Of a stretch of 42,678 nucleotides of DNA, positions 25,198 to 33,622 are shown piece by piece. A program made the position numbers and the translations under genes. This stretch comes from Draconibacterium orientale (GTDB taxonomy: Bacteria; Bacteroidota; Bacteroidia; Bacteroidales; Prolixibacteraceae): the NCBI GenBank assembly GCA_020726265.1, contig DYSZ01000011.1:1-42678 (forward strand), in the 5' to 3' direction. The notes beneath the pieces were generated by a model. The model made no database searches, was not told the origin of the DNA, and was given only the letters and a program-made list of their open reading frames with translations. Numbering within the stretch: position 1 is the first letter of the stretch; each line of letters starts with the position of its first letter.

Positions 25198-27471
25198 TTA
25201 CAAATTGCCCGATTGTGCATCAATTACCGCGATTGCAACCATGTTGATGATTTCCCGAACCGAACTGTCGCGTTGCAAAATATGCACAGGTTTTTTCATT
25301 CCCATCAGTATTGGGCCAATGGATTCGGCCACACCCACTGCCTGTAAAACCTTGTAGGTAATATTGCCTGAGCTCAGGTTTGGGAAAATGAGTGTGTTGG
25401 CATCGGCATCGCTCAATTTGTTAAACGGAAATCTTTTGGCTCGCAATTTACCGTTTAACGCATAATTGGCCTGCATTTCTCCATCCACAAGCAAATCGGG
25501 ATATTTTTCCTGTAACATTCGAACGGCTTCTTTCACAGTACCCGGACTCCCCTGCCCTTTGTGCGCGCCAAAATTGGAATACGAAAGCATAGCAATTTTT
25601 GGTTCAAGACTAAATCGCCTTACTTCGGCTGCGGTCAGCAAGGTAGTATCGACTAACACCTGTGCTGAAGGGTTCATATTAACTGTTGTATCGGCCAAAA
25701 ATAACGGACCTTTTTTGGTGAGCATCACATACATCCCGGCAATGTGGTTGAACTCTTCCCGCACGCCAATCACCTGCAACGCCGGCCTGATGGTGTCGGC
25801 ATACCTGCGGGTAAAACCCGAGATAAAAGCATCGGCTTCGCCTGTTTCAACCATCATTGCACCATAATAGTCGCGGTTGTACATTTTCTCAAGCGCCTCA
25901 TCACACGTCATCCCTTTCCGTTTCCTTTTTTCGTACAAAAGCTTTGCAAACTGTTCGCGCTTTTCAGTCGAAACATCTTTGTAAACATCAATCACCGGCA
26001 CATCTCCAAGCTCCATTTTGTTTTCTTTAATGATCGCCCTGATTTTCGCGGCATCGCCAAGCAGAATCGGGTTGGCTATTTTTTCGCGGTAAACAAACTG
26101 TGCTGCTTTTAAAATTCTGAAATTATCACCTTCGGCAAAAACAATGCGTTTTGGCTCCTGTCGTGCTTTTTGTCTGATGTTCATCACCAATTTATTGTCG
26201 AAACCCATTCTTTCGGTAAGTTCCTGTTTGTAAGCCGACCAGTTTTTAATCGGTTTCCGTGCCACACCTGAGTTTACCGCCGCCTTTGCAACTGCCACCG
26301 AAACCGTGGTTATCAGCCGTGGGTCAAGTGGTTTCGGAATGATATAATTTCGTCCGAAAACGATATTCTGCAGGTTATAGGCTTTGGCAACCATCTCTGG
26401 TACGTACTCTTTGGCAAGTTTTGCCAGTGCATTGGCAGCGGCAATTTTCATCTCTTCGTTGATGGTGGTTGCGCGTACATCGAGCGCCCCACGAAAAATA
26501 AAAGGAAACCCAAGTACATTATTTATCTGGTTTGGATAGTCGCTGCGTCCAGTTGCCATAATTATATCTTCTCTTGTTGACGTTGCATCCTCGTAACTGA
26601 TTTCGGGCGTTGGGTTCGCCATCGCAAAAACAATGGGGTCTTTGGCCATAGAGCGAATCATTTTTTTGGAGACCACATTCCCCACTGACAAACCCAAAAA
26701 AACATCGGCATCGACAAATGCTTCCTCCAAAGTTGAAATATTGCGGGTGGTTACAAATTGTTTTTTTGCGCTGTTCAAATCGGTTCGACTGCTGTTTAAC
26801 ACGCCCTTGCTGTCGAGCATCACCACATTTTCGGGTTTTGCACCCAAACTGATGTACAATTTGATACACGAAATGGCGGCTGCCCCGGCACCATTCACCA
26901 CCACTTTTATTTCGTCAATTTTCTTACCGTTAATATCCAGCGCATTAATCAATCCCGCTGCCGAAATAATGGCTGTACCATGCTGGTCGTCGTGAAAAAC
27001 CGGGATATTCAGCTCTCTTTTCAAAGTCTCTTCAATCTCAAAACATTCGGGCGCTTTGATGTCTTCGAGGTTGATTCCTCCAAAAGTAGGAGCAATGGCC
27101 TTCACCACCTCAATCAGTTTTTTCGGGTCTTTTTCGTTTACTTCAATATCGAAAACATCGACATCGGCGAAAATCTTAAATAACAACCCTTTCCCTTCCA
27201 TAACAGGTTTCCCTGCTTCGGGCCCGATATCGCCCAATCCTAAAACTGCTGTGCCATTAGAAATCACCGCCACAAGATTTCCTTTTGATGTGTATTTATA
27301 CACATCATCTACATTTTTGTGGATTTCGAGACAAGGTTGCGCCACTCCCGGCGTGTATGCCAGCGAAAGGTCGTGTTGTGTACTGTGAGGTTTTGTGGGA
27401 ACTACCTCAATTTTTCCGGGACGCCCGTCCATGTGGTATTTCAGTGCTTCTGATTTGCTGATTTTTGCCAT
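25198..27471 (-). CDS. maeB: NADP-dependent malic enzyme with phosphotransacetylase-like C-terminal domain
   Basis: A 757-residue MaeB-type enzyme, oxidative decarboxylation of malate to pyruvate. N-terminal malic domain: [75 protein letters not shown]-binding domain: [30 protein letters not shown]. From about residue 430 a phosphate acetyltransferase-like domain follows ([40 protein letters not shown]), which in this family regulates rather than catalyses. Length is normal for MaeB. Alone, flanked by repeat elements on both sides. Confidence 0.96.
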   Translation of the reverse strand: MAKISKSEALKYHMDGRPGKIEVVPTKPHSTQHDLSLAYTPGVAQPCLEIHKNVDDVYKYTSKGNLVAVISNGTAVLGLGDIGPEAGKPVMEGKGLLFKIFADVDVFDIEVNEKDPKKLIEVVKAIAPTFGGINLEDIKAPECFEIEETLKRELNIPVFHDDQHGTAIISAAGLINALDINGKKIDEIKVVVNGAGAAAISCIKLYISLGAKPENVVMLDSKGVLNSSRTDLNSAKKQFVTTRNISTLEEAFVDADVFLGLSVGNVVSKKMIRSMAKDPIVFAMANPTPEISYEDATSTREDIIMATGRSDYPNQINNVLGFPFIFRGALDVRATTINEEMKIAAANALAKLAKEYVPEMVAKAYNLQNIVFGRNYIIPKPLDPRLITTVSVAVAKAAVNSGVARKPIKNWSAYKQELTERMGFDNKLVMNIRQKARQEPKRIVFAEGDNFRILKAAQFVYREKIANPILLGDAAKIRAIIKENKMELGDVPVIDVYKDVSTEKREQFAKLLYEKRKRKGMTCDEALEKMYNRDYYGAMMVETGEADAFISGFTRRYADTIRPALQVIGVREEFNHIAGMYVMLTKKGPLFLADTTVNMNPSAQVLVDTTLLTAAEVRRFSLEPKIAMLSYSNFGAHKGQGSPGTVKEAVRMLQEKYPDLLVDGEMQANYALNGKLRAKRFPFNKLSDADANTLIFPNLSSGNITYKVLQAVGVAESIGPILMGMKKPVHILQRDSSVREIINMVAIAVIDAQSGNL

Positions 27472-27590
27472 GATGTCTGACTTTTGGTTTTGGTTAAATT
27501 TAGAAAAACAAAACGTTGGTTTTTAGGATTTTAATCAGGGTTTAAAACCAGTTTTCAAGCACTTCTCCGCCACAAAATCTATAAATTAAA

Positions 27591-27651
27591 AATCTGTGAA
27601 TCTGTGAATCTGTGGCATTTTCAGACATTTTATGCCACTGATTCACAGATT
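27591..27651. repeat. Dispersed palindromic repeat, copy 2
   Basis: Arms AATCTGTGAATCTGTGGCAT (27599-27618) and ATGCCACTGATTCACAGATT (27632-27651) pair with one mismatch; the left arm is preceded by an additional TGTGAATC step, giving three direct copies. The arms match those at 16485-16543. It occupies the 326-bp gap upstream of maeB, which also contains a partial copy (27705-27721) of the 25119 repeat. Confidence 0.75.
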
Positions 27652-27797
27652 ACAAGCCTATGATCTTTTAGTTAAGAATAAAATCAAAAGAAAGTAATTT
27701 CGAACACCCTTCGACTTCGCTGCTGCTAATGACATTAAGTTGCAATTAGCTGGAAGCCAATTAGTCTTGCATTTTTTGTTAGATTTTTTTGTATTAA

Positions 27798-28210
27798 TTA
27801 TTTATATCTTTTTTCATACTCATTTATTTTTGACTGATAAAATTGATATGCCTGAAAAGCTTGTTTGAGCATAAAAACATACTCTTCCTTAATACTTCCT
27901 TTTAACGCATTTACTACTTGTTCTTTTTTCTTCTTTAAAATAAATGTTTCACAAAGATTTGCAAGTTTGTTTGCGTTTCTTTCACCATTCAAAACAGCCT
28001 GAACTATTCTTTGCCCTGAAACTCCATGCAACTGGTCGATTACGTTTTTCAGTTTTAGGTCCATCAAATCCATGGCTTTTTGCATATGCTGGATATGAGA
28101 AGATACTATTTCCTTATGGTTCTCGCTTGAACCTCATATACGTCCGTAGTTCCCTGATATCACCACTCGGCACATAGGGGATGCACGCAAAAGCCCGTAG
28201 CCGTGTGCTA
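27798..28210 (-). mobile_element. IS110-family transposase remnant with frameshifts
   Basis: The last 95 codons read MQKAMDLMDLKLKNVIDQLHG, NGERNANKLANLCE and QAFQAYQFYQSKINEYEKRYK, the middle part of an IS110 transposase (between the DEDD nuclease half and Tnp_20 half). Going upstream on the minus strand the same protein continues as SHIQHMQKAM, then in another frame SGDIRELRTYMRFKRE, then in another GYGLLRAS, so at least two frame changes have occurred. The RuvC-like N-terminal part and the Tnp_20 C-terminal part are absent. Dead element; ends not found. Confidence 0.7.
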
Positions 28211-28217
28211 ACATAAA

Positions 28218-28879
28218 TTACAACTTTTCAGCAGCGAGGTTAAAAACCTCGGCACCCTCCCAAATGGTTTTGTTTTTGTTTCTGTTCAACGCCCCAGTAA
28301 TCATGGCTTCTGCGACTGTTTCGCCGCTGATGGGTCGATAATTTTTCATCGTAAATCGGGTCAGCATACTGAGAATTGGCACGGAGATTTCTTCAACCAC
28401 ACGACGGTTTTCGCGTGGCCCGTTTAGCGAAGCAGGCCGCAGAATCGCCAGGTTGCTGAACCCGATTTTTGCTACAGCCTCATCCAGTTCTCCCTTCATG
28501 CGGGTATAAAAAAATACCCGATTTTGAATTGGCACCTACCGACGACACCAAAACGTAATTTTTAATTCCATTTTCTTTTGCTTTTTGCGCAAAATTCAGG
28601 TTGAAGGTAAAATCAATTTCGTACTGTTTTTGCATGCCGCCAGCCTGTTTCAAAGTGGTTCCCAAAGCCGAGAACAAAACATCGCAGGTGAGTTGTTTTT
28701 CCCAGGTTTCTGTATTTGCAAAATCAACAATCAGTTGCTCCAGCTTCGGATGTTTCAGTCCGGTTTCGCGACGGACAAAAAATCCGTACTTTATCAAATT
28801 TTTCGTCATTCAGCAGTTGCTGAACCAGTTGTTTACCAACCAGTCCGGTAGCGCCAATTATATTTGCAGTTAATTTCAT
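28218..28879 (-). pseudogene. NAD(P)-binding Rossmann oxidoreductase, broken by two frameshifts
   Basis: The start MKLTANIIGATGLVGKQLVQ (28879) with the GATGxxG nucleotide loop continues to about 28783, where the frame shifts by one in a run of six A (28777-28782 on the plus strand). The second part reads FVRRETGLKHPKLEQLIVDF, VLFSALGTTLKQAGG and NYVLVSSVGANSKSG. A second one-base shift lies in a run of seven A (28508-28514), and the rest reads FYTRMKGELDEAVAK and LAILRPASLNGPRE up to 28218. Rejoined, it is a normal-length HTATIP2/YbjT-like atypical short-chain reductase. Both errors are in homopolymers, so sequencing error is a serious alternative to real decay. Confidence 0.75.
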
Positions 28880-29784
28880 ATACTATTTTAATTCTGATTT
28901 CTGCTTGCCAGCAAACTCAGAAACTTGTTGAACAGACACGGATTAAGATTTTAATTGATTCGGACGCCAATAACGAACTCGACGACCAGCATGCGCTGGC
29001 TTACGCTTTTCTTAACACAGAAGTTTTTGATGTGGTTGGCGTTACAGTATACAACACCCGAAACGGCGATGGTATTCAGGGACAGTATGATGAAGCGCTA
29101 CGTGTAATTCAGCTGTTTCATCTGGAAAATAAAATGCCGCTTTTAAAAGGAGCCTATAAAAGTTATGCCCAAATCGTTCCCTTCATTTCTGATTCTGTTT
29201 TCGACGGAAAACCAGCCGTTGATTTTATCATTCAGGAAGCCCTGAAAATGACGGACGAAAAACTAGTGCTTGTTCCGGTTGGAAAGCTCACAAATATTGC
29301 CCTGTCCATTAAAAAAAAACCTGAAATCGCAAATAAAATCAGGGTGGTTTTGCTCGGCTCAAATAATCCTGGCCCGGGTGAGTATAACCTTGATAACGAT
29401 ACGACTTCGGTTAACCCGGTGATTGAGTCCGGCGTTCCGTTCGAAATGGTAACTGTAAGGTACGGCGAACCTTCGGGTACCGCGGCAGTAACAGTAACCC
29501 GTGAAGATGTAAGCAAATTTTTAACGGGAAAAGGTCTGAAAAGCGAAATTGCAGTCACTGGTCGCCACGGTGGAACATTCAATTGTTTTGGCAAATATTC
29601 GGCTAATCTTTTTGAACATGCCGAAATGCATGGTAAACCGCCATCGCGTGCGCTTTTCGATATGGCAGCAGTTGCTATTATTAAAAACCAGAAATGGGCT
29701 AAGAAAAAAATAGTTACAGCACCCAGGCTTCAAGGCATCAACTGGCTTGAACAACCTGACAGTCAACACAAAATAGTTGTATAG
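28864..29784 (+). CDS. Inosine-uridine-type nucleoside hydrolase, lipoprotein-like
   Basis: A 306-residue protein of the nucleoside hydrolase fold. The metal-binding N-terminal motif reads ILIDSDANNELDDQHALAYA, with the DD pair kept but the usual DTDPGxDD start changed to DSDANNELDD; then LVPVGKLTNIALSIKKKP and TGRHGGTFNCFGKY. The first residues MQLISYTILILISACQQT form a short lipobox (Cys15) without the usual basic residues, so the true start could lie elsewhere or be damaged. Its start overlaps by 16 bp the start of the divergent pseudogene, which leaves no room for a promoter. Confidence 0.75.
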   Translation: MQLISYTILILISACQQTQKLVEQTRIKILIDSDANNELDDQHALAYAFLNTEVFDVVGVTVYNTRNGDGIQGQYDEALRVIQLFHLENKMPLLKGAYKSYAQIVPFISDSVFDGKPAVDFIIQEALKMTDEKLVLVPVGKLTNIALSIKKKPEIANKIRVVLLGSNNPGPGEYNLDNDTTSVNPVIESGVPFEMVTVRYGEPSGTAAVTVTREDVSKFLTGKGLKSEIAVTGRHGGTFNCFGKYSANLFEHAEMHGKPPSRALFDMAAVAIIKNQKWAKKKIVTAPRLQGINWLEQPDSQHKIVV

Positions 29785-29920
29785 GAAAATTTTAAACGTG
29801 ATAGTATTGTAACAGATTTATTTGAGTTGATAGAAAATGTAACAACTAAATAGGAGTATGATAAAAGTGAATTGGAAAAATTTTGATGATCAGAGTTGTA
29901 TTTTCCGGATTGTAAAAGAA

Positions 29921-30319
29921 TTACAAAAGTGCCGAACTAATCAGAATCCCATCTGTATCGTACAAAAACTCATACCTGTCAAGTTTTTCGTTTCTGACAA
30001 TCATTTCGTAAAAAAGGTCGGTTCCCCGGTAAATTACAATACCATTCATAATTTCACCAAATTTGCCTCCTTCGGTTTTCAAAATCTCCGGTAACTCATC
30101 AGGCCAGAGGTTTTTTTTGTATTGAATAAGTTCGCCTGTTTCTGTGAATTGGGCGATGTGTTCAACCTCTTCTAAATAATAGATGGCTTCAAAAAGTTCA
30201 TCTTTTCGCTCCCAATCAATATTTTTTGCTTTCGGAAAGATATCGATCAGTTTTTTTTCCACAATTCCAGGGATATTTTTCTTGTGGTTTCTAAATATTT
30301 TTGAAAAGGGAAATTTCAT
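29921..30319 (-). CDS. PepSY-like protein downstream of the ECF sigma factor
   Basis: About 132 residues from MKFPFSKIFRNHKKNIP (30319); an upstream in-frame ATG at 30364 adds 15 residues of less likely text. The pattern AKNIDWERKDELFEAIYYL, EHIAQFTETGELIQYKKNL and GTDLFYEMIVRNEKLDRYEF is that of the PepSY-like (DUF2874) fold, two beta-beta-alpha repeats often found in putative periplasmic inhibitors. No signal peptide is visible. It lies 112 bp after the sigma factor gene on the same strand and probably shares its transcript; a regulatory role is inference. Confidence 0.65.
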   Translation of the reverse strand: MKFPFSKIFRNHKKNIPGIVEKKLIDIFPKAKNIDWERKDELFEAIYYLEEVEHIAQFTETGELIQYKKNLWPDELPEILKTEGGKFGEIMNGIVIYRGTDLFYEMIVRNEKLDRYEFLYDTDGILISSALL

Positions 30320-30430
30320 CAGGTTTCTTGGCTCATTAAACTTATCAATCGGCAGTAAAAACAACTTTAATTAATCGCTTCTGTTTTTGCTTCAACTTTT
30401 TAGACGGTTAAAATTCAAAAAGTAACAGCC

Positions 30431-31000
30431 TTATTCAATGCCAAACATTTTAAAATACAAATACACCACCCTCGACCTTGCTCTTTTGAGACGCATTTTT
30501 ACAGCATCCTCACTGGTTGAAAGCGAAACTGCAATTTCTCTGATAGGCAACGAATCCTGATATTTCATCATTAAAAGTGCCTTTTCTTCAGGGTGAATTT
30601 TTTCAAATACAAGTAACAGGTTTTCATAACTGATTTCAGTAATATCAGCTCCTGTTTCATCAATAATTTCGGGAAGTTCGTTTTCCTGGTTCCAGTTGGG
30701 ATAGTGTAATTGTTTCTTTTTTCTGAGATAATCGATTACAGTATTATAAGTGATAGAATATAACCATGAGGAGAATGATGATTTTCCCTGAAAGCTATGA
30801 AGCTTCTCAAAAGCTTTGCTCAAAATATCAATGGCAAATTCTTCCGATTTTTGCTTATCTTTTAAAAAACTGTAGCATTTGTCCTTTACTTTCGGAAAAT
30901 AACGGTCATAAAGCGTCCGGTAGAGTTCTTTTTTACCTTCTTTAATTATTTTTTCAACTATTAGTTCATCAGCTAAATGATTCAACTTCAGTTTATTCAT
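30431..31000 (-). CDS. RNA polymerase sigma factor, ECF type
   Basis: A 189-residue group IV sigma factor: region 2 with LYRTLYDRYFPKVKDKCYSF, FAIDILSKAFEKLHSFQGKS and FSSWLYSITYNTVIDYLRKK; region 4 with LMMKYQDSLPIREIAVSLST and SEDAVKMRLKRARSRVVYLY. The acidic linker (NELPEIIDETGADIT) separates them. No FecR-like anti-sigma gene follows; a PepSY-like protein does. It is divergent from the lipoprotein/L,D-transpeptidase cluster, with 157 bp between start codons, so it may control that cluster. Confidence 0.92.
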   Translation of the reverse strand: MNKLKLNHLADELIVEKIIKEGKKELYRTLYDRYFPKVKDKCYSFLKDKQKSEEFAIDILSKAFEKLHSFQGKSSFSSWLYSITYNTVIDYLRKKKQLHYPNWNQENELPEIIDETGADITEISYENLLLVFEKIHPEEKALLMMKYQDSLPIREIAVSLSTSEDAVKMRLKRARSRVVYLYFKMFGIE

Positions 31001-31157
31001 ATACCAAAAGAATGCGACTTACGGAAATTTTTCGGAAAATTACATATTTTTTTTGATTCAAAATGTTACTTCTTAATAACCCTCCGTCAAAATAGATGAA
31101 TGAAAGTTGAAAATGCATTCAAACAAATAAATATTAACAAAAAAAGTGATTAGAATT

Positions 31158-31751
31158 ATGAAAAAGATTTTTTATGTAATGTCGATCGTTGCTGCAGCTC
31201 TTATCTTCACAAGCTGTGCAAAAGCTCCTCAGGCTGAAATTGATGCAGCTAAAGCTGCTCTTGAACAAGCAAAAGCTGCTCAGGCTGACAAGTATGTAGA
31301 AGCTGATTTTCTTGCAGTTCAGGATTCATTAAACGCCGTAATGGTTGAAATCGAAGCTCAGAGCTCAAAACTTTTCAAAAGCTACGGTAAATCAAAAGAA
31401 AAATTAGTTGTTATTACAACTAACGCTACTGAATTGGTTGCCAAAACCGAAGTAAGAAAAGAAGAAATCAAAACTGAAGTTGCTACTGCTCAAACCGCTG
31501 TTGCCGCTTTATTGGAAGAAAACAACGCTTTAGTTGCAAAAGCTCCAAAAGGCAAAGAAGGAAAAGAAGCTATCGAAGCCATTAAAGTTGACCTGGCTGG
31601 TATCACTACTTCAGTAGGTGAAGTTGATGGTTTACTCGCAGCTGGTGACCTCCTTGGTGCTCAGACAAAAATCAACGCTGCTCAGCAGAAAGCTACTGAA
31701 ATCAACACTGAGTTGAAAGCAGTTTTGGACAAAGCTAAAATTAAATACTAA
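31158..31751 (+). CDS. Abundant-type helical outer-membrane lipoprotein (Lpp-analogue candidate)
   Basis: A 197-residue lipoprotein from the second Met (MKKIFYVMSIVAAALIFTSC, Cys20; the frame opens 4 codons earlier). The mature part is almost entirely helical and rich in Ala, Lys and Glu, with a DUF4398-like heptad pattern (EIDAAKAALEQAKAAQADKY, SKLFKSYGKSKEKL, EGKEAIEAIKVDLAGI) and no Trp. It ends VLDKAKIKY, with Lys at positions 194 and 196. Codon use is strongly biased (GCT, GAA, AAA), which suggests high expression. The next gene starts with a paralogous domain attached to an L,D-transpeptidase. Proposed role: outer-membrane anchor; not proven. Confidence 0.75.
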   Translation: MKKIFYVMSIVAAALIFTSCAKAPQAEIDAAKAALEQAKAAQADKYVEADFLAVQDSLNAVMVEIEAQSSKLFKSYGKSKEKLVVITTNATELVAKTEVRKEEIKTEVATAQTAVAALLEENNALVAKAPKGKEGKEAIEAIKVDLAGITTSVGEVDGLLAAGDLLGAQTKINAAQQKATEINTELKAVLDKAKIKY

Positions 31752-31777
31752 TAATTAGTAGTTCGGAATAAGAAACG

Positions 31778-31803
31778 CCGGGGCTAAAAACCCCGGCTTT
31801 TTT
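31778..31803 (+). terminator. Terminator between lipoprotein and L,D-transpeptidase genes
   Basis: GCCGGGG / CCCCGGC stem with a 6-nt loop followed by six T residues. It ends about 10 bp before the next start codon. It would let the lipoprotein mRNA be much more abundant than the downstream enzyme mRNAs. Confidence 0.85.
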
Positions 31804-31813
31804 AATGCTTTTT

Positions 31814-32926
31814 ATGAAGGTCAGAAAAATAATCTCGCTTTTCACTTATCTTTTTTTTGCTGCACTGGTTATTTTCATTGGGTATTCGGTTTATGTTTAT
31901 GTAACAAACAAACCTCCTGTTGAAGAAATTTCACGTGCACGCGAATCACTGGCATCAGCTAAAAATAAAAAGGCTGGGCGTTATGCAAGCGAAACATTAC
32001 GCGAAGCCGAACGACTGTATAAATGGTCGATGAAAGAATGGGAAACCCAAAACAGCAAATTATTTATTTTCAGAGATTATGCCTTAACTAGAGATCTCGC
32101 CCTTAAATCGATTAACAAATCGACTAATGCAGGTAACGAAGCAAAATCGGTAAAAGATAAACTTCAAAACAGGGTTGAAACGGAGCTGGCTACGCTGAAA
32201 AAGCAAATAACAAAATTTGAAAAATACTACGAGCATCTGGCATTAGGACAATCAGTACACCGATCGTTTCACCGGGGTAAAACACGATTTCTTGAAGCAC
32301 AGATTGAATTTGAAAAAAACAACCTGCAGGAGGCAGCCAAGCTTACAAAAAAAGCATCGGAAGGCATAACCACTGCTGAAAAGGCTGCACATATTAAGTT
32401 GGTAGAGTTTTACAAAAATTATCCCTCTTGGGAGAAAAACACAAAACTCGCATACAGTCTTTCAGGAAAAGGTCAGACTGTTATTTTGGTCGATAAGTTA
32501 CAATCGACATGTTACATTCTGAAAGGCGGAAAAGAATTCAAATCGTTTCCGGCCGAATTTGGTAAAAGCTGGATGGGTGATAAAATGTACGCCGGCGATA
32601 AAGCAACTCCGGAAGGTATTTATAAGGTAATCGACAAAAAAAACCAGTCGAGAACCCGATATTACAAAGCATTGCTCATTAATTACCCTAACAGTGATGA
32701 CCAGAAAAGATATGACAGAATGGTGAAATCGGGCGAAATCTCGAGAAGAACTGGTATTGGCGGATTAATCGAAATTCATGGAGATGGTGGAAAAAGTGTT
32801 CACTGGACCGATGGTTGCGTTGCACTCGAAAACAAGGAAATGGATGTTGTTTTCAGCAATTGCAGTGTTAATACTCCTGTAATTATTGTTGGTTCGCGAC
32901 AACCACTTGAAGATTACTTAAATTAA
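31814..32926 (+). CDS. L,D-transpeptidase (YkuD) with N-terminal lipoprotein-like domain
   Basis: A 370-residue protein from MKVRKIISLFTYLFF (31814; an ATG 3 codons upstream touches the terminator). One N-terminal membrane helix (about 8-30), then a helical domain at about 37-190 that aligns to the preceding lipoprotein (EISRARESLASAKNKKAGRY, SKLFIFRDYALTR), then the YkuD domain from about 220. Catalytic residues are His322 in IEIHGDG and Cys335 in HWTDGCVAL. L,D-transpeptidases form 3-3 cross-links in peptidoglycan or attach proteins to it. 3 bp from the second enzyme gene. Confidence 0.9.
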   Translation: MKVRKIISLFTYLFFAALVIFIGYSVYVYVTNKPPVEEISRARESLASAKNKKAGRYASETLREAERLYKWSMKEWETQNSKLFIFRDYALTRDLALKSINKSTNAGNEAKSVKDKLQNRVETELATLKKQITKFEKYYEHLALGQSVHRSFHRGKTRFLEAQIEFEKNNLQEAAKLTKKASEGITTAEKAAHIKLVEFYKNYPSWEKNTKLAYSLSGKGQTVILVDKLQSTCYILKGGKEFKSFPAEFGKSWMGDKMYAGDKATPEGIYKVIDKKNQSRTRYYKALLINYPNSDDQKRYDRMVKSGEISRRTGIGGLIEIHGDGGKSVHWTDGCVALENKEMDVVFSNCSVNTPVIIVGSRQPLEDYLN

Positions 32927-32929
32927 AAA

Positions 32930-33610
32930 ATGGAAAAGGTAAAAACTATACTCATCTGGATTCTGTTTGTTGCGGCAATTGCAGCAATAATTGTGTTATT
33001 TGCTTATGTCAATGTAAACACGATTCCCGAAAAGCAGTTTGCCAGATACCAGGCAGAATTAAGCAAGACTGCAAACACCGATACCACTTCATTGAACCGA
33101 GAAAATGAAATAAAAGCTTTAAATAAAAAGCTTGATGCTTTGAATAAAAGAACTCAGCGATTAACACCCGGCAATGCATTTCTCATTATCAATACCACCA
33201 ACAACACATTTGAGTTGTATAAAAACAACCAGATAATCAGACAGGGTCGTTGCTCAACGGGTAGTTTTATTCACCTTGAGGTTGACAGTACAAAATCCTT
33301 CACCTTCGAAACGCCAAAAGGCGTAATGACAGTACAAAATAAAGTGACTAACCCGGTATGGACCAAACCCGACTGGGCTTTTATTGAAGAAGGATTGCCT
33401 GTACCCCCACCCGGACATTCTTCGCGCCGCGAACCGAATGTACTTGGAGATTATGCACTGAAACTGGGTGACGGATATATGATTCACGGAACACTTTATC
33501 AGCGATTGATTGGTTCGCCTGTAACCCACGGATGTGTAAGGCTTCTCGACGACGATCTTGAAGCAGTTTACACCACGCTACCTGTTGGATCAAAAGTATT
33601 TATCTATTAA
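32930..33610 (+). CDS. L,D-transpeptidase (YkuD), second copy
   Basis: A 226-residue protein with an N-terminal membrane helix (about 5-27), a short coiled-coil stretch (NEIKALNKKLDALNKRTQRL) and a compact YkuD domain. Catalytic His186 is in YMIHGTLYQ and Cys202 in VTHGCVRLLDDD. It lacks the lipoprotein-like domain of its neighbour, so the two enzymes probably have different targets. It starts 3 bp after the first enzyme gene and is cotranscribed with it and with the next gene. Confidence 0.9.
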   Translation: MEKVKTILIWILFVAAIAAIIVLFAYVNVNTIPEKQFARYQAELSKTANTDTTSLNRENEIKALNKKLDALNKRTQRLTPGNAFLIINTTNNTFELYKNNQIIRQGRCSTGSFIHLEVDSTKSFTFETPKGVMTVQNKVTNPVWTKPDWAFIEEGLPVPPPGHSSRREPNVLGDYALKLGDGYMIHGTLYQRLIGSPVTHGCVRLLDDDLEAVYTTLPVGSKVFIY

Positions 33611-33622
33611 AACCGAAATACG

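Noticed and set aside
29858-30094. Plus-strand open frame of 78 codons
   Set aside because: Antisense to the PepSY-like gene, with no features of its own.
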